Below are positions 1-7,775 of a stretch of DNA of 64,000 bases, in pieces. A program made the translations under genes and the position numbers. This DNA comes from Balneola sp. (GTDB lineage Bacteria > Bacteroidota > Rhodothermia > Balneolales > Balneolaceae), in assembly GCA_017640785.1 (NCBI GenBank), contig JAEPPZ010000009.1, positions 124,001 to 188,000 on the forward strand, written 5' to 3'. The notes under the pieces are model-generated. The model saw only the letters and a list, made by a program, of their open reading frames with translations, ran no database searches and was not told the origin of the DNA. Each line of letters opens with the position of its first letter. Positions within the stretch are counted from its first letter, which is position 1.

Positions 1-3
1 ATT

Positions 4-594
4 GTGAAGAATTCGGATCTCATTGATCAGCTTCTTCGCCAGCTTGCAACGTGCGGGCAAAGCTTCAAAATTGATCCATCACATTCCTTTGTAAGTAACG
101 AACGTATGCGACTTCAGATTACTTTCCCAGAGCTTCGTCTCCGTGATCGTGAATCGGATATTGCCTTATCAGCTTTTATTCATAATTCATATGACCAGAG
201 TGAAGGGGTACGATTCTATTTTGGTGCCATAAGAGCCATATGTAGTAACGGCATGGTATTCGGGAAAATCCTTTCCAAGTATTATTCCCGTCATACGTCT
301 GGCTTCTCTTTCGAGAATCTAGGTGAAAAGCTTGCTGAGGCTCGAGAGTACTTCCCAGAGATCCAAGAGCGCATCAATCGCTTAGAAATTCTCCGAGTGG
401 ACGAGCAACTCATTGAAAACGTATCCACCAAGATTTCCAAGCGACTTGCCGAACAAGCAATAGCCGAGGAAGAGATTGGACGCATTTCTCAGTGGCAACT
501 TCTGAATAGGCTAACCAACCATATCTCTCACCAGATGGAGCCACGCATGCAAGCCAAGTACCAAGATAACGTAAGCAAGGTGTTTGCCTTATGA
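4..594 (+). CDS. DUF932 family phage/plasmid-type protein, probably 5'-truncated by the window
   Basis: Seen: the product contains the signature order of DUF932 proteins, an RFYFGAIRAICSNGMVFG segment followed by YYSRHTSGFSFEN, then a helical C-terminal part. The function of the family is unknown, but it is typical of plasmids, phages and integrative elements. The visible 196 residues are shorter than the roughly 250-330 usual for the family. The only start in view is a GTG at position 4, so the true start probably lies left of the window. The stop overlaps the ATG of the next small ORF (ATGA-like overlap at 591-594), indicating co-transcription. Family call is good; start and function are not settled. 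Confidence 0.7.
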   Translation: MKNSDLIDQLLRQLATCGQSFKIDPSHSFVSNERMRLQITFPELRLRDRESDIALSAFIHNSYDQSEGVRFYFGAIRAICSNGMVFGKILSKYYSRHTSGFSFENLGEKLAEAREYFPEIQERINRLEILRVDEQLIENVSTKISKRLAEQAIAEEEIGRISQWQLLNRLTNHISHQMEPRMQAKYQDNVSKVFAL

Positions 595-755
595 AGACAT
601 ACTACCTCATCTTAAAGCTTCTGCTCCATGAAATATTGCGAGACGTAATCAATGCCGTAGTCGATTTCGTTCGTCGCATCCTTCGGCTACTATTGCTTGG
701 GGAGGATTTTATCCCTTACCAAGAAGAAGCCTTTCATTCAGAGCCTTTCGAGTAA
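591..755 (+). CDS. Small hypothetical protein (54 aa) coupled to the DUF932 gene
   Basis: Seen: an ATG at 591 overlaps the DUF932 stop codon and opens a 54-codon frame ending TAA at 753-755. The product begins MKTYYLILKLLLHE and has a hydrophobic/basic middle and an acidic tail (EDFIPYQEEAF). It ends inside the left arm of a clear intrinsic terminator. The translational coupling and exact fit before the terminator argue that it is real. I do not recognise a family; the leucine-rich N-terminal half could be an amphipathic helix. Confidence 0.5.
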   Translation: MKTYYLILKLLLHEILRDVINAVVDFVRRILRLLLLGEDFIPYQEEAFHSEPFE

Positions 756-770
756 TCGAGAGGCTTTTTT
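742..770 (+). terminator. Intrinsic terminator after DUF932/small ORF
   Basis: A 10-bp stem (agcctttcga with tcgagaggct, one G-U wobble) and a GTAA loop are followed by a run of six T. It closes the transcription unit before the YqaJ gene. Confidence 0.85.
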
Positions 771-797
771 ATTTCTAACAACTAACACATACTTATT

Positions 798-1733
798 ATG
801 AAATCATTAGACTCAGCGCTTCCCTCCGACGAGTGGGTAAAGGAGCGTTCAAATTATATAGGAGGAAGCGATGTAGGGACCATACTTGGTGAGAATCCAT
901 ATTCTACCCCTCTGCAGTTATGGCTTCGAAAGAACGGAGCCTTGCCTCCCATCGAGGAAACACCCATCCTTCGATTTGGCCATTTCTTCGAGCAGATTCT
1001 TTCCATTCATTTTGAAGAAACGACCGGGCTTAAAACCCGACAGGTAAATAAAACCTATGAGCATTCTACTTATGCCTTCCTTAGGGCCAACATTGATAGA
1101 ATGGTGCTCGCTGATCCCGAAAAAGGATTGTCTACGACGGCCGTCTTAGAACTCAAAACCACAACCAGCCATAGGCTTAAAGCCTTAGGGGGTGAATATC
1201 CAAAGGAATGGATACTTCAAGTGCAGCACTATTTGGGAATCACGGGCTACTCCAAAGCCTACCTTCAGTGCTATGAAAGAGACACCTGCAAGTTCCATGA
1301 TCCAGTACTCATCGAACGAGATGATAATCTGATCGCAGAAAATATGGGCAAGCTCATAGCCTGGTGGGATACTCATATGGTAAATGGGAAAAGACCCGCA
1401 CCTATCAATGGAGAGGATAGGCTTATCTTGTATCCTAACTCCTATGATGGGAAGACGGTTGAAGCCACCCCTGCCGTGTACAGCCTGTACACAGAGCTGA
1501 AAACTATCAGAGAACGCAAAGCAGATCTGGAAAAGATGGAAGAGTACCTCAAAGTACGTATCCAAGATAAACTCCAATCTGGAGAACGACTTGTATGTGG
1601 AGGCAAAACTCTGGTTAGCTGGAAAAGCTCCTCACAAAATAGGTTGGACATGGCCTCCTTTAAGGAAGCTCATCCCAAGCTTTACCAGCAGTACTTAAAA
1701 GAAACCAAAACCCGACGGTTTACCGTCCATTAA
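798..1733 (+). CDS. YqaJ-family viral recombinase (lambda-exonuclease-like nuclease)
   Basis: Role: DNA exonuclease of the YqaJ/lambda Exo class, which prepares ends for single-strand-annealing recombination in phages and integrative elements. Seen in 311 aa: the N-terminal YqaJ hallmark YIGGSDVGTILGENPY followed by TPLQLW; RFGHFFEQ (metal-binding Glu), ANIDRMV (Asp), LELKTTT (Glu-x-Lys of the PD-(D/E)XK core) and WILQVQHYLG (the conserved Gln helix). All expected catalytic positions are present. The C-terminal 90 residues are a charged, probably coiled-coil extension. A gene for a probable DNA-binding partner follows 13 bp downstream with a strong AGGAGG site, so the two are likely one operon. 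Family assignment is firm; the substrate and partner are inferred. Confidence 0.9.
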   Translation: MKSLDSALPSDEWVKERSNYIGGSDVGTILGENPYSTPLQLWLRKNGALPPIEETPILRFGHFFEQILSIHFEETTGLKTRQVNKTYEHSTYAFLRANIDRMVLADPEKGLSTTAVLELKTTTSHRLKALGGEYPKEWILQVQHYLGITGYSKAYLQCYERDTCKFHDPVLIERDDNLIAENMGKLIAWWDTHMVNGKRPAPINGEDRLILYPNSYDGKTVEATPAVYSLYTELKTIRERKADLEKMEEYLKVRIQDKLQSGERLVCGGKTLVSWKSSSQNRLDMASFKEAHPKLYQQYLKETKTRRFTVH

Positions 1734-1746
1734 ACAGGAGGCAATT

Positions 1747-2250
1747 ATGCCATTAATCGTAAAAGAAGACCCCAATGAATACCCACTTTGTCCCGACGGA
1801 TTACATTCTGCTGTTCTTGTAGACGCCGTTGATCTGGGAAAACAAGAAAGCCCTTGGGGAGCAAAACACAAGCTCTCCCTTGTATTTGAAACTCAACTTC
1901 AGGACGAGGAAGGTAACCAGTACATCCTTGCAAAAAGATATACATGGAGCCTTCATGAGAAATCAAATCTTAGGAAAGATCTAGAGCGCTTTCGAGGTCA
2001 AAAGTTCACCCTGGATGAACTCGCCCATGGTGTAGACCTAGAAGCTTTCATAGGTATGTCCTGCAATATTCTTGTGGTGCATAATGAAAAAGAAGAACAG
2101 GTCTATGCTAATATAGAATCGGTACTACCGTACAAGAATACGAATGGTAAAGTAGCTTACTTTGAGTTAACACCTTCCGGAAATTACCAACGTGTAATAG
2201 AACGAGAAGGGTACAAGACTCCAGAGGAGTTTGCATTAAATGGAGTGTAA
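1747..2250 (+). CDS. Probable phage-type single-stranded-DNA-binding/recombination accessory protein
   Basis: Seen: 167 aa, start ATG preceded by aggaggcaatt, an unusually strong Shine-Dalgarno for this window. The sequence is beta-rich: a lead-in with YPLCPDGLHSAVLVDAVDLG, then HKLSLVFETQL, KRYTWSLHEKSNLRKDLERFRG, and MSCNILVVHNEKEEQVYANIESVLPY. This layout (ligand-like strand, charged helix, strand ending in the 'ANIESV' motif) resembles short phage proteins encoded beside YqaJ nucleases, often OB-fold-like DUF669 relatives. Position directly after the nuclease supports a recombination role. No motif proves DNA binding, so function is inferred from context. A terminator follows at once. Confidence 0.55.
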   Translation: MPLIVKEDPNEYPLCPDGLHSAVLVDAVDLGKQESPWGAKHKLSLVFETQLQDEEGNQYILAKRYTWSLHEKSNLRKDLERFRGQKFTLDELAHGVDLEAFIGMSCNILVVHNEKEEQVYANIESVLPYKNTNGKVAYFELTPSGNYQRVIEREGYKTPEEFALNGV

Positions 2251-2256
2251 GCTCCG

Positions 2257-2282
2257 AAAGAGAAGGCGTTGCTTTCTCTTTT
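2257..2282 (+). terminator. Terminator after the YqaJ operon
   Basis: Inverted repeat aaagagaa / ttctcttt with an 8-base loop, just after the stop at 2250 and followed by a T-rich stretch. Weak G+C in the stem makes it less certain than the one at 742. Confidence 0.5.
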
Positions 2283-2365
2283 AGATTTAGATTGATTATA
2301 TCAAAATTTATCTTGTTATTCATATGGTTTTCAATGATATACAACTAATATTTTGGCGGTACATA

Positions 2366-3749
2366 ATGTCTAAAACTCTTCTAGATTTAACAATTAATGA
2401 ACTGCTAGATAAATTTGGAGCTGGAAAACATAAACCTGGTTCGGGCAGTGCTTCAGCGATGCTTGGTTTGATATCATGTAAAATGACTCAAACCGTAATA
2501 AAGTTGACGATTAAGAAACCTAAATACAAATCTTTCAAGAGTAGGTTTGAAGAAATAAAGAACAGCATACAGCAAGGGATTGAAAATGATCTAAAGAATG
2601 CACTTAATGAAGATTCAATCCAATTCGATAAGGTCTATAAGGCCCGAGTTGAAAGGGATAAAGAGAGTGATTTTTCAAAAAAAATCGAATTAGAAGATGT
2701 TGCGTTTGACGAGTTAAGACTATCTACTGATTGCGGAAAATTGTATACAATTAACTAATTATGCTTTAGAAGTATTTGATAATGGTTTTCGATCAGCAAG
2801 GGGTGATTCTGCAGTCGCTATAAGCTCTGCACTCTCTGGTGCTTCAGGTGCCATATCTATTGTATATCTAAACCTAGTTAGTTTTTGGGGAGATTCATGG
2901 GCTAATTCAAGAATCGAAAAAGCTGACGCTTTAAATTTAAAAATTACTGAACTTCAAAAAGAGCTATCAAAAAGAATAAAGAGACTTAAAGAAGAAGTTA
3001 TTACTGAGAATGGTCAGTTCAGATTAGATCAAACCACTTTTACAACTAATATAAACAAGCCTAATAGTTTTGAGACCATTGAAAATCAAGCTAGAAAATT
3101 ACAGAATAACATCTGGAAGAATAGGAGGAAGATTTGGAAAGAAAATCCCCCGAAGAACTTAGTAGATATCCTTAAACCAGAAATTGTAATTAAGTTATAT
3201 GATTTTAATTTTACTAAGGAAATTTCTTTAGGTCAGTTTGAAAAAGGTGGAGAGCTTGTAGAAGTAGCTGGGTTATTCAACAAGAATGAAAACTCTGTTA
3301 GTATATCTAGCCAATTTCCAATTGATGTCCAGAATTTTACTACTGCTCATGAGTTAGGTCACCTTATTTTACACCAAGATGATTTAGTTATTCACAGGGA
3401 TAGGCCTCTTACTGGTGAAATGCAGTCTGGAAACAGAAACCGAATTGAGATTGAAGCTGATAAATTTGCAACTTTTTTCTTAATGCCTAAAAAAGAAATA
3501 GAACGTGTTTTCGAGAAGATTTTTAAGACAAAAAAATTCAAAATTGATCAGGATTCGGCTTTTGCTCTAGGCTTCGAAAGTGAAGAAGCTTTGAAGAAAA
3601 AGTGTAAAACACTAAGAGAATTGACTAGACTTTTAGCACAACAAACTCTTTTCTATTCTAATCCCTTCATGTCACTTGTGGAAAGATTTAAGGTTTCTGT
3701 TGAAACCATGGCTATTCGTTTGGAGGAATTGGAGTTAGTAGAATATTAG
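2366..3749 (+). pseudogene. Cyclodeaminase-like (FTCD_C) domain fused to ImmA/IrrE metallopeptidase, frameshifted
   Basis: Seen: the 5' frame (ATG 2366 to stop 2758) gives MSKTLLDLTINELLDKFG then HKPGSGSASAMLGLISCKM, the glycine/serine-rich turn of cyclodeaminase/cyclohydrolase (FTCD_C) proteins. The homology stops making sense near 2728-2735 and resumes in another frame, open from 2718, with NYALEVFDNGFRSARGDSA and AISSALSGASGAISIVYLNL, which is the rest of the same domain. That frame runs on without a break through a charged linker into an ImmA/IrrE-type peptidase: HELGH at 3348-3362, then IEIEADKFATFFLMP, the third-ligand region, ending at 3749. With one base shift restored the protein would be about 460 aa. 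Either the gene is inactivated, or there is a sequencing error or programmed frameshift. The ATG at 3420 is only an internal codon, past the HELGH motif. An XRE regulator lies downstream on the opposite strand, fitting the usual ImmR/ImmA pairing. Confidence 0.75.
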
Positions 3750-3899
3750 TGACGGGAAATCGCTAAAACATTTCTCAGAAACAGTTTTATAATAGACAGC
3801 GCCTCGTAGATTCTTTTAAATAAGAAGAGTTGAGGAATCTCGTCACTATCTCCCTATTTTTGGTATAAGAATAGTGTAAGCTTACAAACTGATTAGTTA

Positions 3900-3935
3900 A
3901 GAGAAGATCTTCGGGTCTTCTCTATTTCTTTTCAA
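3900..3935 (+). terminator. Terminator between the ImmA-like gene and the XRE gene
   Basis: Stem agagaaga / tcttctct with an 8-base loop, followed on the plus strand by atttctttt. It overlaps the stop codon of the converging XRE gene. The 150 bp upstream of it (3750-3899) hold no gene I can support. Confidence 0.6.
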
Positions 3936-4164
3936 GCTCATTTTCAAGTTCCTTCATAAGGATACTTGGTGATAGTTCCAATGCATCAGCAATCTTCAAA
4001 AAAGAATGTATTGTTGGCATTCTTTTTCTACGCTCAATGAACTCAATCATTGTTCTATGAAGATCGCTACCTACTGCTAAATCAAACTGAGATATCCCTT
4101 TCTTATCTCTTTGACGCTTTATTATTACTGATAAAGCCTCCTGTATTTCTTCCTTTGTATGCAT
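3922..4164 (-). CDS. XRE/Cro-C1 family helix-turn-helix regulator
   Basis: Role: short DNA-binding repressor, cytoplasmic. Seen: from the ATG at 4164 the product is 80 aa and is almost entirely one HTH_3 domain: IIKRQRDKKGISQFDLAVGS (helices 1-2), LHRTMIEFIERRKRMPTI (recognition helix and turn), FLKIADALELSPSILM (helices 4-5). An upstream in-frame extension would add 30 hydrophobic residues unlike any XRE protein, so I chose the internal start. A perfect 8+8 palindrome lies 32 bp upstream, between this gene and the divergent lipoprotein operon. Inferred: it represses itself and that operon, and the nearby ImmA-like peptidase may once have cleaved it, as ImmA cleaves ImmR. Confidence 0.8.
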   Translation of the reverse strand: MHTKEEIQEALSVIIKRQRDKKGISQFDLAVGSDLHRTMIEFIERRKRMPTIHSFLKIADALELSPSILMKELENELEKK

Positions 4165-4195
4165 GAAGGAACATGCAAGAAAAAAACTCTTGACT

Positions 4196-4215
4196 ATCCA
4201 TACTATCGTATGGAT
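4196..4215. promoter_or_regulatory. Palindromic operator candidate between XRE gene and lipoprotein operon
   Basis: Perfect inverted repeat atccatac-tatc-gtatggat, 26 bp before the lipoprotein ATG (4242) and 32 bp before the XRE start (4164). A TTGACT hexamer abuts it at 4190. Its place in a divergent intergenic region next to an HTH gene makes it the natural operator for that regulator. Confidence 0.55.
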
Positions 4216-4241
4216 ATTAATCCTAACTAAATCCCGAAATA

Positions 4242-4730
4242 ATGAAATATTCACTTTTTATTCTATTCTTTCTTTTAATCTGTTGTTCCAAGAGTAAAAC
4301 TGATCAAAATCTAACTGAAACCCCTACTTTTGAAGAACCAAGAGCTGAGATAAGAACTGATAGCTCTGAAAATCAATTAGAAGAAATATCTTTACCACTA
4401 CCTGAAACTATTGAAGTAGATATTGACGGTATTACATCCTATAGGGATAATCCATGGAAAGAATTCTCCGTCTATCGATACAAAGACCAATCAGCTATTG
4501 GGCTTATTTATCCAGACGATGGAGGAGTCTCTTTATTTGTTATTAAAGACAAAGGCATCAAGAAAATAATGAACTCTAATGGGTTTCCGGTTACAGTATT
4601 TACTACTTATATAGCTGTTGAACCAACAGATGAATGCATATTCACTCTTATGAATGAATCAGCTAATCCAAGGTATCTTAGTTATACCTGTAAACAAACA
4701 CCAAATGCTGTTGGTAGGTGGAAATTATGA
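4242..4730 (+). CDS. Hypothetical lipoprotein
   Basis: Seen: 162 aa with a short basic start, a hydrophobic core and a lipobox (FFLLICCSKS), so it should be lipidated at a Cys near residue 14-15 and exported. The mature part is first acidic and low-complexity, then a small beta-rich domain with FSVYRYKDQSAIGLIYPDDG and SLFVIKDKGIKKIMNSNG, ending in two Cys-containing stretches. I recognise no family. The stop overlaps the next ATG (ATGA at 4727-4730), so it is the first gene of a three-gene operon of exported or membrane proteins. Likely controlled from the palindrome at 4196. Confidence 0.7.
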   Translation: MKYSLFILFFLLICCSKSKTDQNLTETPTFEEPRAEIRTDSSENQLEEISLPLPETIEVDIDGITSYRDNPWKEFSVYRYKDQSAIGLIYPDDGGVSLFVIKDKGIKKIMNSNGFPVTVFTTYIAVEPTDECIFTLMNESANPRYLSYTCKQTPNAVGRWKL

Positions 4731-5176
4731 AAGTTCTATTTTGCTCACTATTATTACTTTTTGGGGTAGCTCTTTCTAGCACAAGTAGTTTAATCGCACA
4801 AGGACCGATTGATATTACTGATGAGCATGCTAAACTTAGTCGAAAATTTGCTGATCGAGTATGGATCGTTTCAAAGACTGGAACAATTAGCCTACCTAAA
4901 AGATTAAAATTAGCTACAGGCAAAAAGGGAGAGTCTATCGAGATTACTTTTCCTAAAGGCACGACCCAATGGACGTTCAGATCTAGCGTTGACGAAATTG
5001 TCCAAAACCATTCTGAAATAGTGAATGATGTTGGTGGATGGACAGACGAAGATGGTCTAGTTATGACCTTAATAACTTTAAATAGATTTGATAAAAAGCA
5101 AAGAGCTGGGTGCTTGGTAATCTATAATGAGAAAACAGGAGTCGCAGTCTTTATCAGCATGAGTAGTCAATTATGA
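4727..5176 (+). CDS. Hypothetical secreted protein
   Basis: Seen: 149 aa from the ATG at 4727, which overlaps the previous stop; a GTG three codons earlier is possible but lacks that coupling. An N-terminal signal peptide (KVLFCSLLLLFGVALSS, probable cleavage after SLIAQ) is followed by a soluble domain with ITFPKGTTQWTFRSS, a helix with DEIVQNHSEIVNDVGG, and a beta hairpin with RAGCLVIYNEKTGVAVFISM. I recognise no family. It overlaps the following gene by 4 bp. The tight packing suggests that the three proteins act together in the envelope. Confidence 0.65.
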   Translation: MKVLFCSLLLLFGVALSSTSSLIAQGPIDITDEHAKLSRKFADRVWIVSKTGTISLPKRLKLATGKKGESIEITFPKGTTQWTFRSSVDEIVQNHSEIVNDVGGWTDEDGLVMTLITLNRFDKKQRAGCLVIYNEKTGVAVFISMSSQL

Positions 5177-5436
5177 AAAAACACATCATTAAAATAGCAT
5201 TCACAATAATCTGGACTATCTTAGGCTTATGGATTTCTTTACCAGTCGACAATGGTCGTGAGATCGGTGACATTTGGATGGAAGGAGGAGATTTACTTGT
5301 AAAGACCAGCGAACCAACCTTTGACTTCGGTTTCTTTGCCATATTCATGATCCCAGTCGCAGTTCTTTGGATTTGGAGTTTATTTTCCAATGAATCAAAA
5401 GATACACCTGTAAAGCGTAAGAGCAGGATGTTTTAA
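5173..5436 (+). CDS. Small two-helix membrane protein
   Basis: Seen: 87 aa with two predicted membrane segments, IIKIAFTIIWTILGLWISL near the N-terminus and FGFFAIFMIPVAVLWIWSLF near residues 55-75, joined by a 30-residue polar loop rich in Gly, Glu and Asp. It ends in a basic tail (KRKSRMF). It starts inside the previous stop codon (ATGA) and is the last gene of the exported-protein operon. No family recognised. Confidence 0.65.
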   Translation: MKKHIIKIAFTIIWTILGLWISLPVDNGREIGDIWMEGGDLLVKTSEPTFDFGFFAIFMIPVAVLWIWSLFSNESKDTPVKRKSRMF

Positions 5437-5460
5437 ATAGAGGCCAATCTTCTCTTTAGT

Positions 5461-6465
5461 TTAATTTTTATAACTTAATGTAATTTTGCCATTATCTGAT
5501 ATTGAAATAATAACAGAGTCATCTCCACTCCTATCATTAATCCCTGTATTTCCATTAGGCTCCCAGTGTTCGATTTTTGATTCATCATCATCTCTATCTG
5601 TTCGAAATATATTTCCGATAGGTATACCACTATTTAGAAATCTCTGAGCGGTTGTTGCTCTAGGGTGACCATAGGTATCCTTGCTACCTGCTGGAAAGAT
5701 TACATACTCTGGACTAACTGCGCGAATAAATGGGTATGAGCTACCGTCATCACCACCATGATGTGAGGCTACTAAAACATCTGAATCAATAGGAACTGCA
5801 AACCTATTTTCTAACACATATTTTTCAGCAGCAATTACTCCAGAATCAGGAAATTTTGCTGTTTCATCTCTACCTACCATGTCTCCCGTAAGTAGAATAC
5901 TCTTTCCTTTGTATACTATTCTCATCACTATACTCCCCGCATTTCGATACTCACTTGCATTACTAGGTGTAAATCCCCAGTCAGTTGGAGGCACGTGAAA
6001 GCCTGATACAAACGTCACATAGGTTTGACCAAAGATCCACGTAGTTCCTATGGCTATATCATCATTTTTGAGATTGATAATTTCTGCATTTGTTTCATTA
6101 TCTATTGCACGATTAACATCCTTCCATGTTTCAAGTGTCTGTCTTTCAAATCCAGACCATAGAATTTTCTTTACTTCGTATAATTCTAAAATATCATCGG
6201 CATTGCTAATATGATCGCTGTCATTATGAGATAATACCATTAAGTCAATCTCTTGGGTAGCAGGAATCAAAGCTTGAATATCATCTTTACATCCTTGTCC
6301 TACATCGTACAGCATATAGTAAGGGTCAGTAGTATCCATATCATTTGGTATTTCTAAAACTACACATAGCCCAGCGCCTACATCAACCACTGTTGCTTTC
6401 AATGATTGAGCATGACTTTCAATAGATAATAAAAAGAGGGTTATAATTGACAAATAAATCTTCAT
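5461..6465 (-). CDS. Secreted metallo-beta-lactamase-fold hydrolase, ComEC/Rec2 C-terminal-like
   Basis: Seen: 334 aa with a signal peptide (IYLSIITLFLLSIESHAQS). The mature protein has the MBL-fold order of ComEC-type hydrolases: VVDVGAGLCVVLE, YDVGQG, the metal motif SHNDSDHI (HxDxDH variant), SILLTGDM, DVLVASHHGGDDGSS, and YGHPRATTAQRF. Known relatives use this fold to hydrolyse nucleic acids or phosphoesters, and in ComEC it is attached to a DNA channel. Here no channel is present, so it would act freely outside the inner membrane. Substrate is unknown; an extracellular nuclease or a nucleotide phosphodiesterase are options. It converges on the small membrane protein operon. Confidence 0.8.
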   Translation of the reverse strand: MKIYLSIITLFLLSIESHAQSLKATVVDVGAGLCVVLEIPNDMDTTDPYYMLYDVGQGCKDDIQALIPATQEIDLMVLSHNDSDHISNADDILELYEVKKILWSGFERQTLETWKDVNRAIDNETNAEIINLKNDDIAIGTTWIFGQTYVTFVSGFHVPPTDWGFTPSNASEYRNAGSIVMRIVYKGKSILLTGDMVGRDETAKFPDSGVIAAEKYVLENRFAVPIDSDVLVASHHGGDDGSSYPFIRAVSPEYVIFPAGSKDTYGHPRATTAQRFLNSGIPIGNIFRTDRDDDESKIEHWEPNGNTGINDRSGDDSVIISISDNGKITLSYKN

Positions 6466-6692
6466 GTTACTGTTCCTCGAATAGATATTTTAGGTGAATA
6501 TATAAGATAAAAGTTTCTAGCAGTTGCTCATCTTTAGCAAATTCTACCCATAATTTCATGATCTGAACTTCAGATAATCTTCCCTGACAATATTCGCGAA
6601 TTTCCAAAAGCATATAAGTAAGACAGTTTAACTAGCAATTCCTTACAAAATTTGTGACTTTAATTTTAATTAATGATAAATATTGATGAGTT

Positions 6693-7373
6693 ATGTGCGG
6701 ACGATACGCTTTCTTTAAAAAAATGGATGAGATAGATCACTTTCTAGGAACACTTGAAAAGAAGGGAGATCTCAGACCAAACTATAATGTAGCGCCTACT
6801 TCTGTGATGCCAGTTTGCCGGGTAAATGATGAAGGTAAAAGAGTACTAGAGAATATGTATTGGTGGTACATGAAATGGTTGCCTAAGAATGGTAAACCAG
6901 ATTTTAAGTACTCTACCTTTAATACGAGGGATGACAAGATTCTTTCAAGTAAACTATGGGGTAAGGATTTTAAAGAGAAACAGATTCGATGCATTGTGCC
7001 TATGAATGGCTTCTATGAATTCACTGGTCCTAAAGGAAGTAAATCAGCGCATTATTTTTATCCCAAAAGTACCGGGCTATGGGGAGCGGCTGGTATCTAT
7101 TCCAAGATAAGTCCTAACGAGGGCATGGGTTCTTTTTCAATTATTACTACCGATCCAAACCCAATGGTTGAGAAAGTTCATGATCGTATGCCTGCCTTTT
7201 TACATCCTAGTGAGTTTGACGACTGGCTGAATCCCGATCATTCTCCTGAGTTCCTGTTGGATATGTTGAAGCCTTATCCTGTTGATGATATGGAAACCTA
7301 CATTGCTTCTCCGCAAGTAAGTAATTCTAGGAATAATGGGCCTGAGCTACTAGAAAGGTCAACGTTGTTTTAA
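6693..7373 (+). CDS. yedK: SRAP domain protein (HMCES/YedK family)
   Basis: Role: forms a protective covalent crosslink with abasic sites in single-stranded DNA through its N-terminal Cys2. Seen in 226 aa: MCGRYAFF with the invariant Cys2, PNYNVAPTSVMPV, STFNTRDD (substrate-binding Asn/Arg), CIVPMNGFYEF (catalytic Glu), FSIITTDPNP and VHDRMPAFL (the His). Length matches the family. The Met-Cys start fixes the translation start. It touches the next gene directly (stop 7373, ATG 7374). On a mobile element it likely handles damage to single-stranded DNA during transfer or repair, and it is close to a Y-family polymerase. Confidence 0.93.
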   Translation: MCGRYAFFKKMDEIDHFLGTLEKKGDLRPNYNVAPTSVMPVCRVNDEGKRVLENMYWWYMKWLPKNGKPDFKYSTFNTRDDKILSSKLWGKDFKEKQIRCIVPMNGFYEFTGPKGSKSAHYFYPKSTGLWGAAGIYSKISPNEGMGSFSIITTDPNPMVEKVHDRMPAFLHPSEFDDWLNPDHSPEFLLDMLKPYPVDDMETYIASPQVSNSRNNGPELLERSTLF

Positions 7374-7775
7374 ATGGTTAGTCAGTTAATTTTAGCATAC
7401 TTCTGTCTAGTATTGAATTTTTTGATTTTCAGCTACTTAAATGAGCTCACTTATCTCAAGAGAAGTATAATTGTCGCACTAGTTATTTCATTAATAACCA
7501 TTCTCGTATTTAAGTTTATGGGAACATTTGATAGTGTGATTTCAGATAATACCTTCAATTTGCTCCTATTGTGGAGTGGCAGTATTGTTATAATATACTT
7601 TATGACCTCACTAATGACCGCGTATTTAAGAGATGTTGAAAAACATAAGGATAAGAAGGGACGTAGTCATGCATTAAAGATGTTTGATTGGATGCGTTTA
7701 CATTTTGTTTGTGTTGCAGTTTCTTTTGTCCAACTCATGACTATTTTCAATCAGTTTGTTTCACCGTACAAATAA
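7374..7775 (+). CDS. Hypothetical integral membrane protein
   Basis: Seen: 133 aa with four hydrophobic stretches: LILAYFCLVLNFLIFSYL, SIIVALVISLITILVFKFMG, LLLLWSGSIVIIYFMTSLMT and, after a basic loop (EKHKDKKGRSH), LHFVCVAVSFVQLMTIF. The ATG directly follows the stop of the SRAP gene, so it is probably translated from the same message. No family recognised. The last 15 bases overlap the 3' end of the converging gene. Confidence 0.6.
   Translation: MVSQLILAYFCLVLNFLIFSYLNELTYLKRSIIVALVISLITILVFKFMGTFDSVISDNTFNLLLLWSGSIVIIYFMTSLMTAYLRDVEKHKDKKGRSHALKMFDWMRLHFVCVAVSFVQLMTIFNQFVSPYK

Noticed and set aside
3420-3749. Separate 109-residue gene starting at 3420
   Set aside because: The frame is open to 2718 and the HELGH motif lies before 3420, so this is only the tail of the frameshifted fusion.
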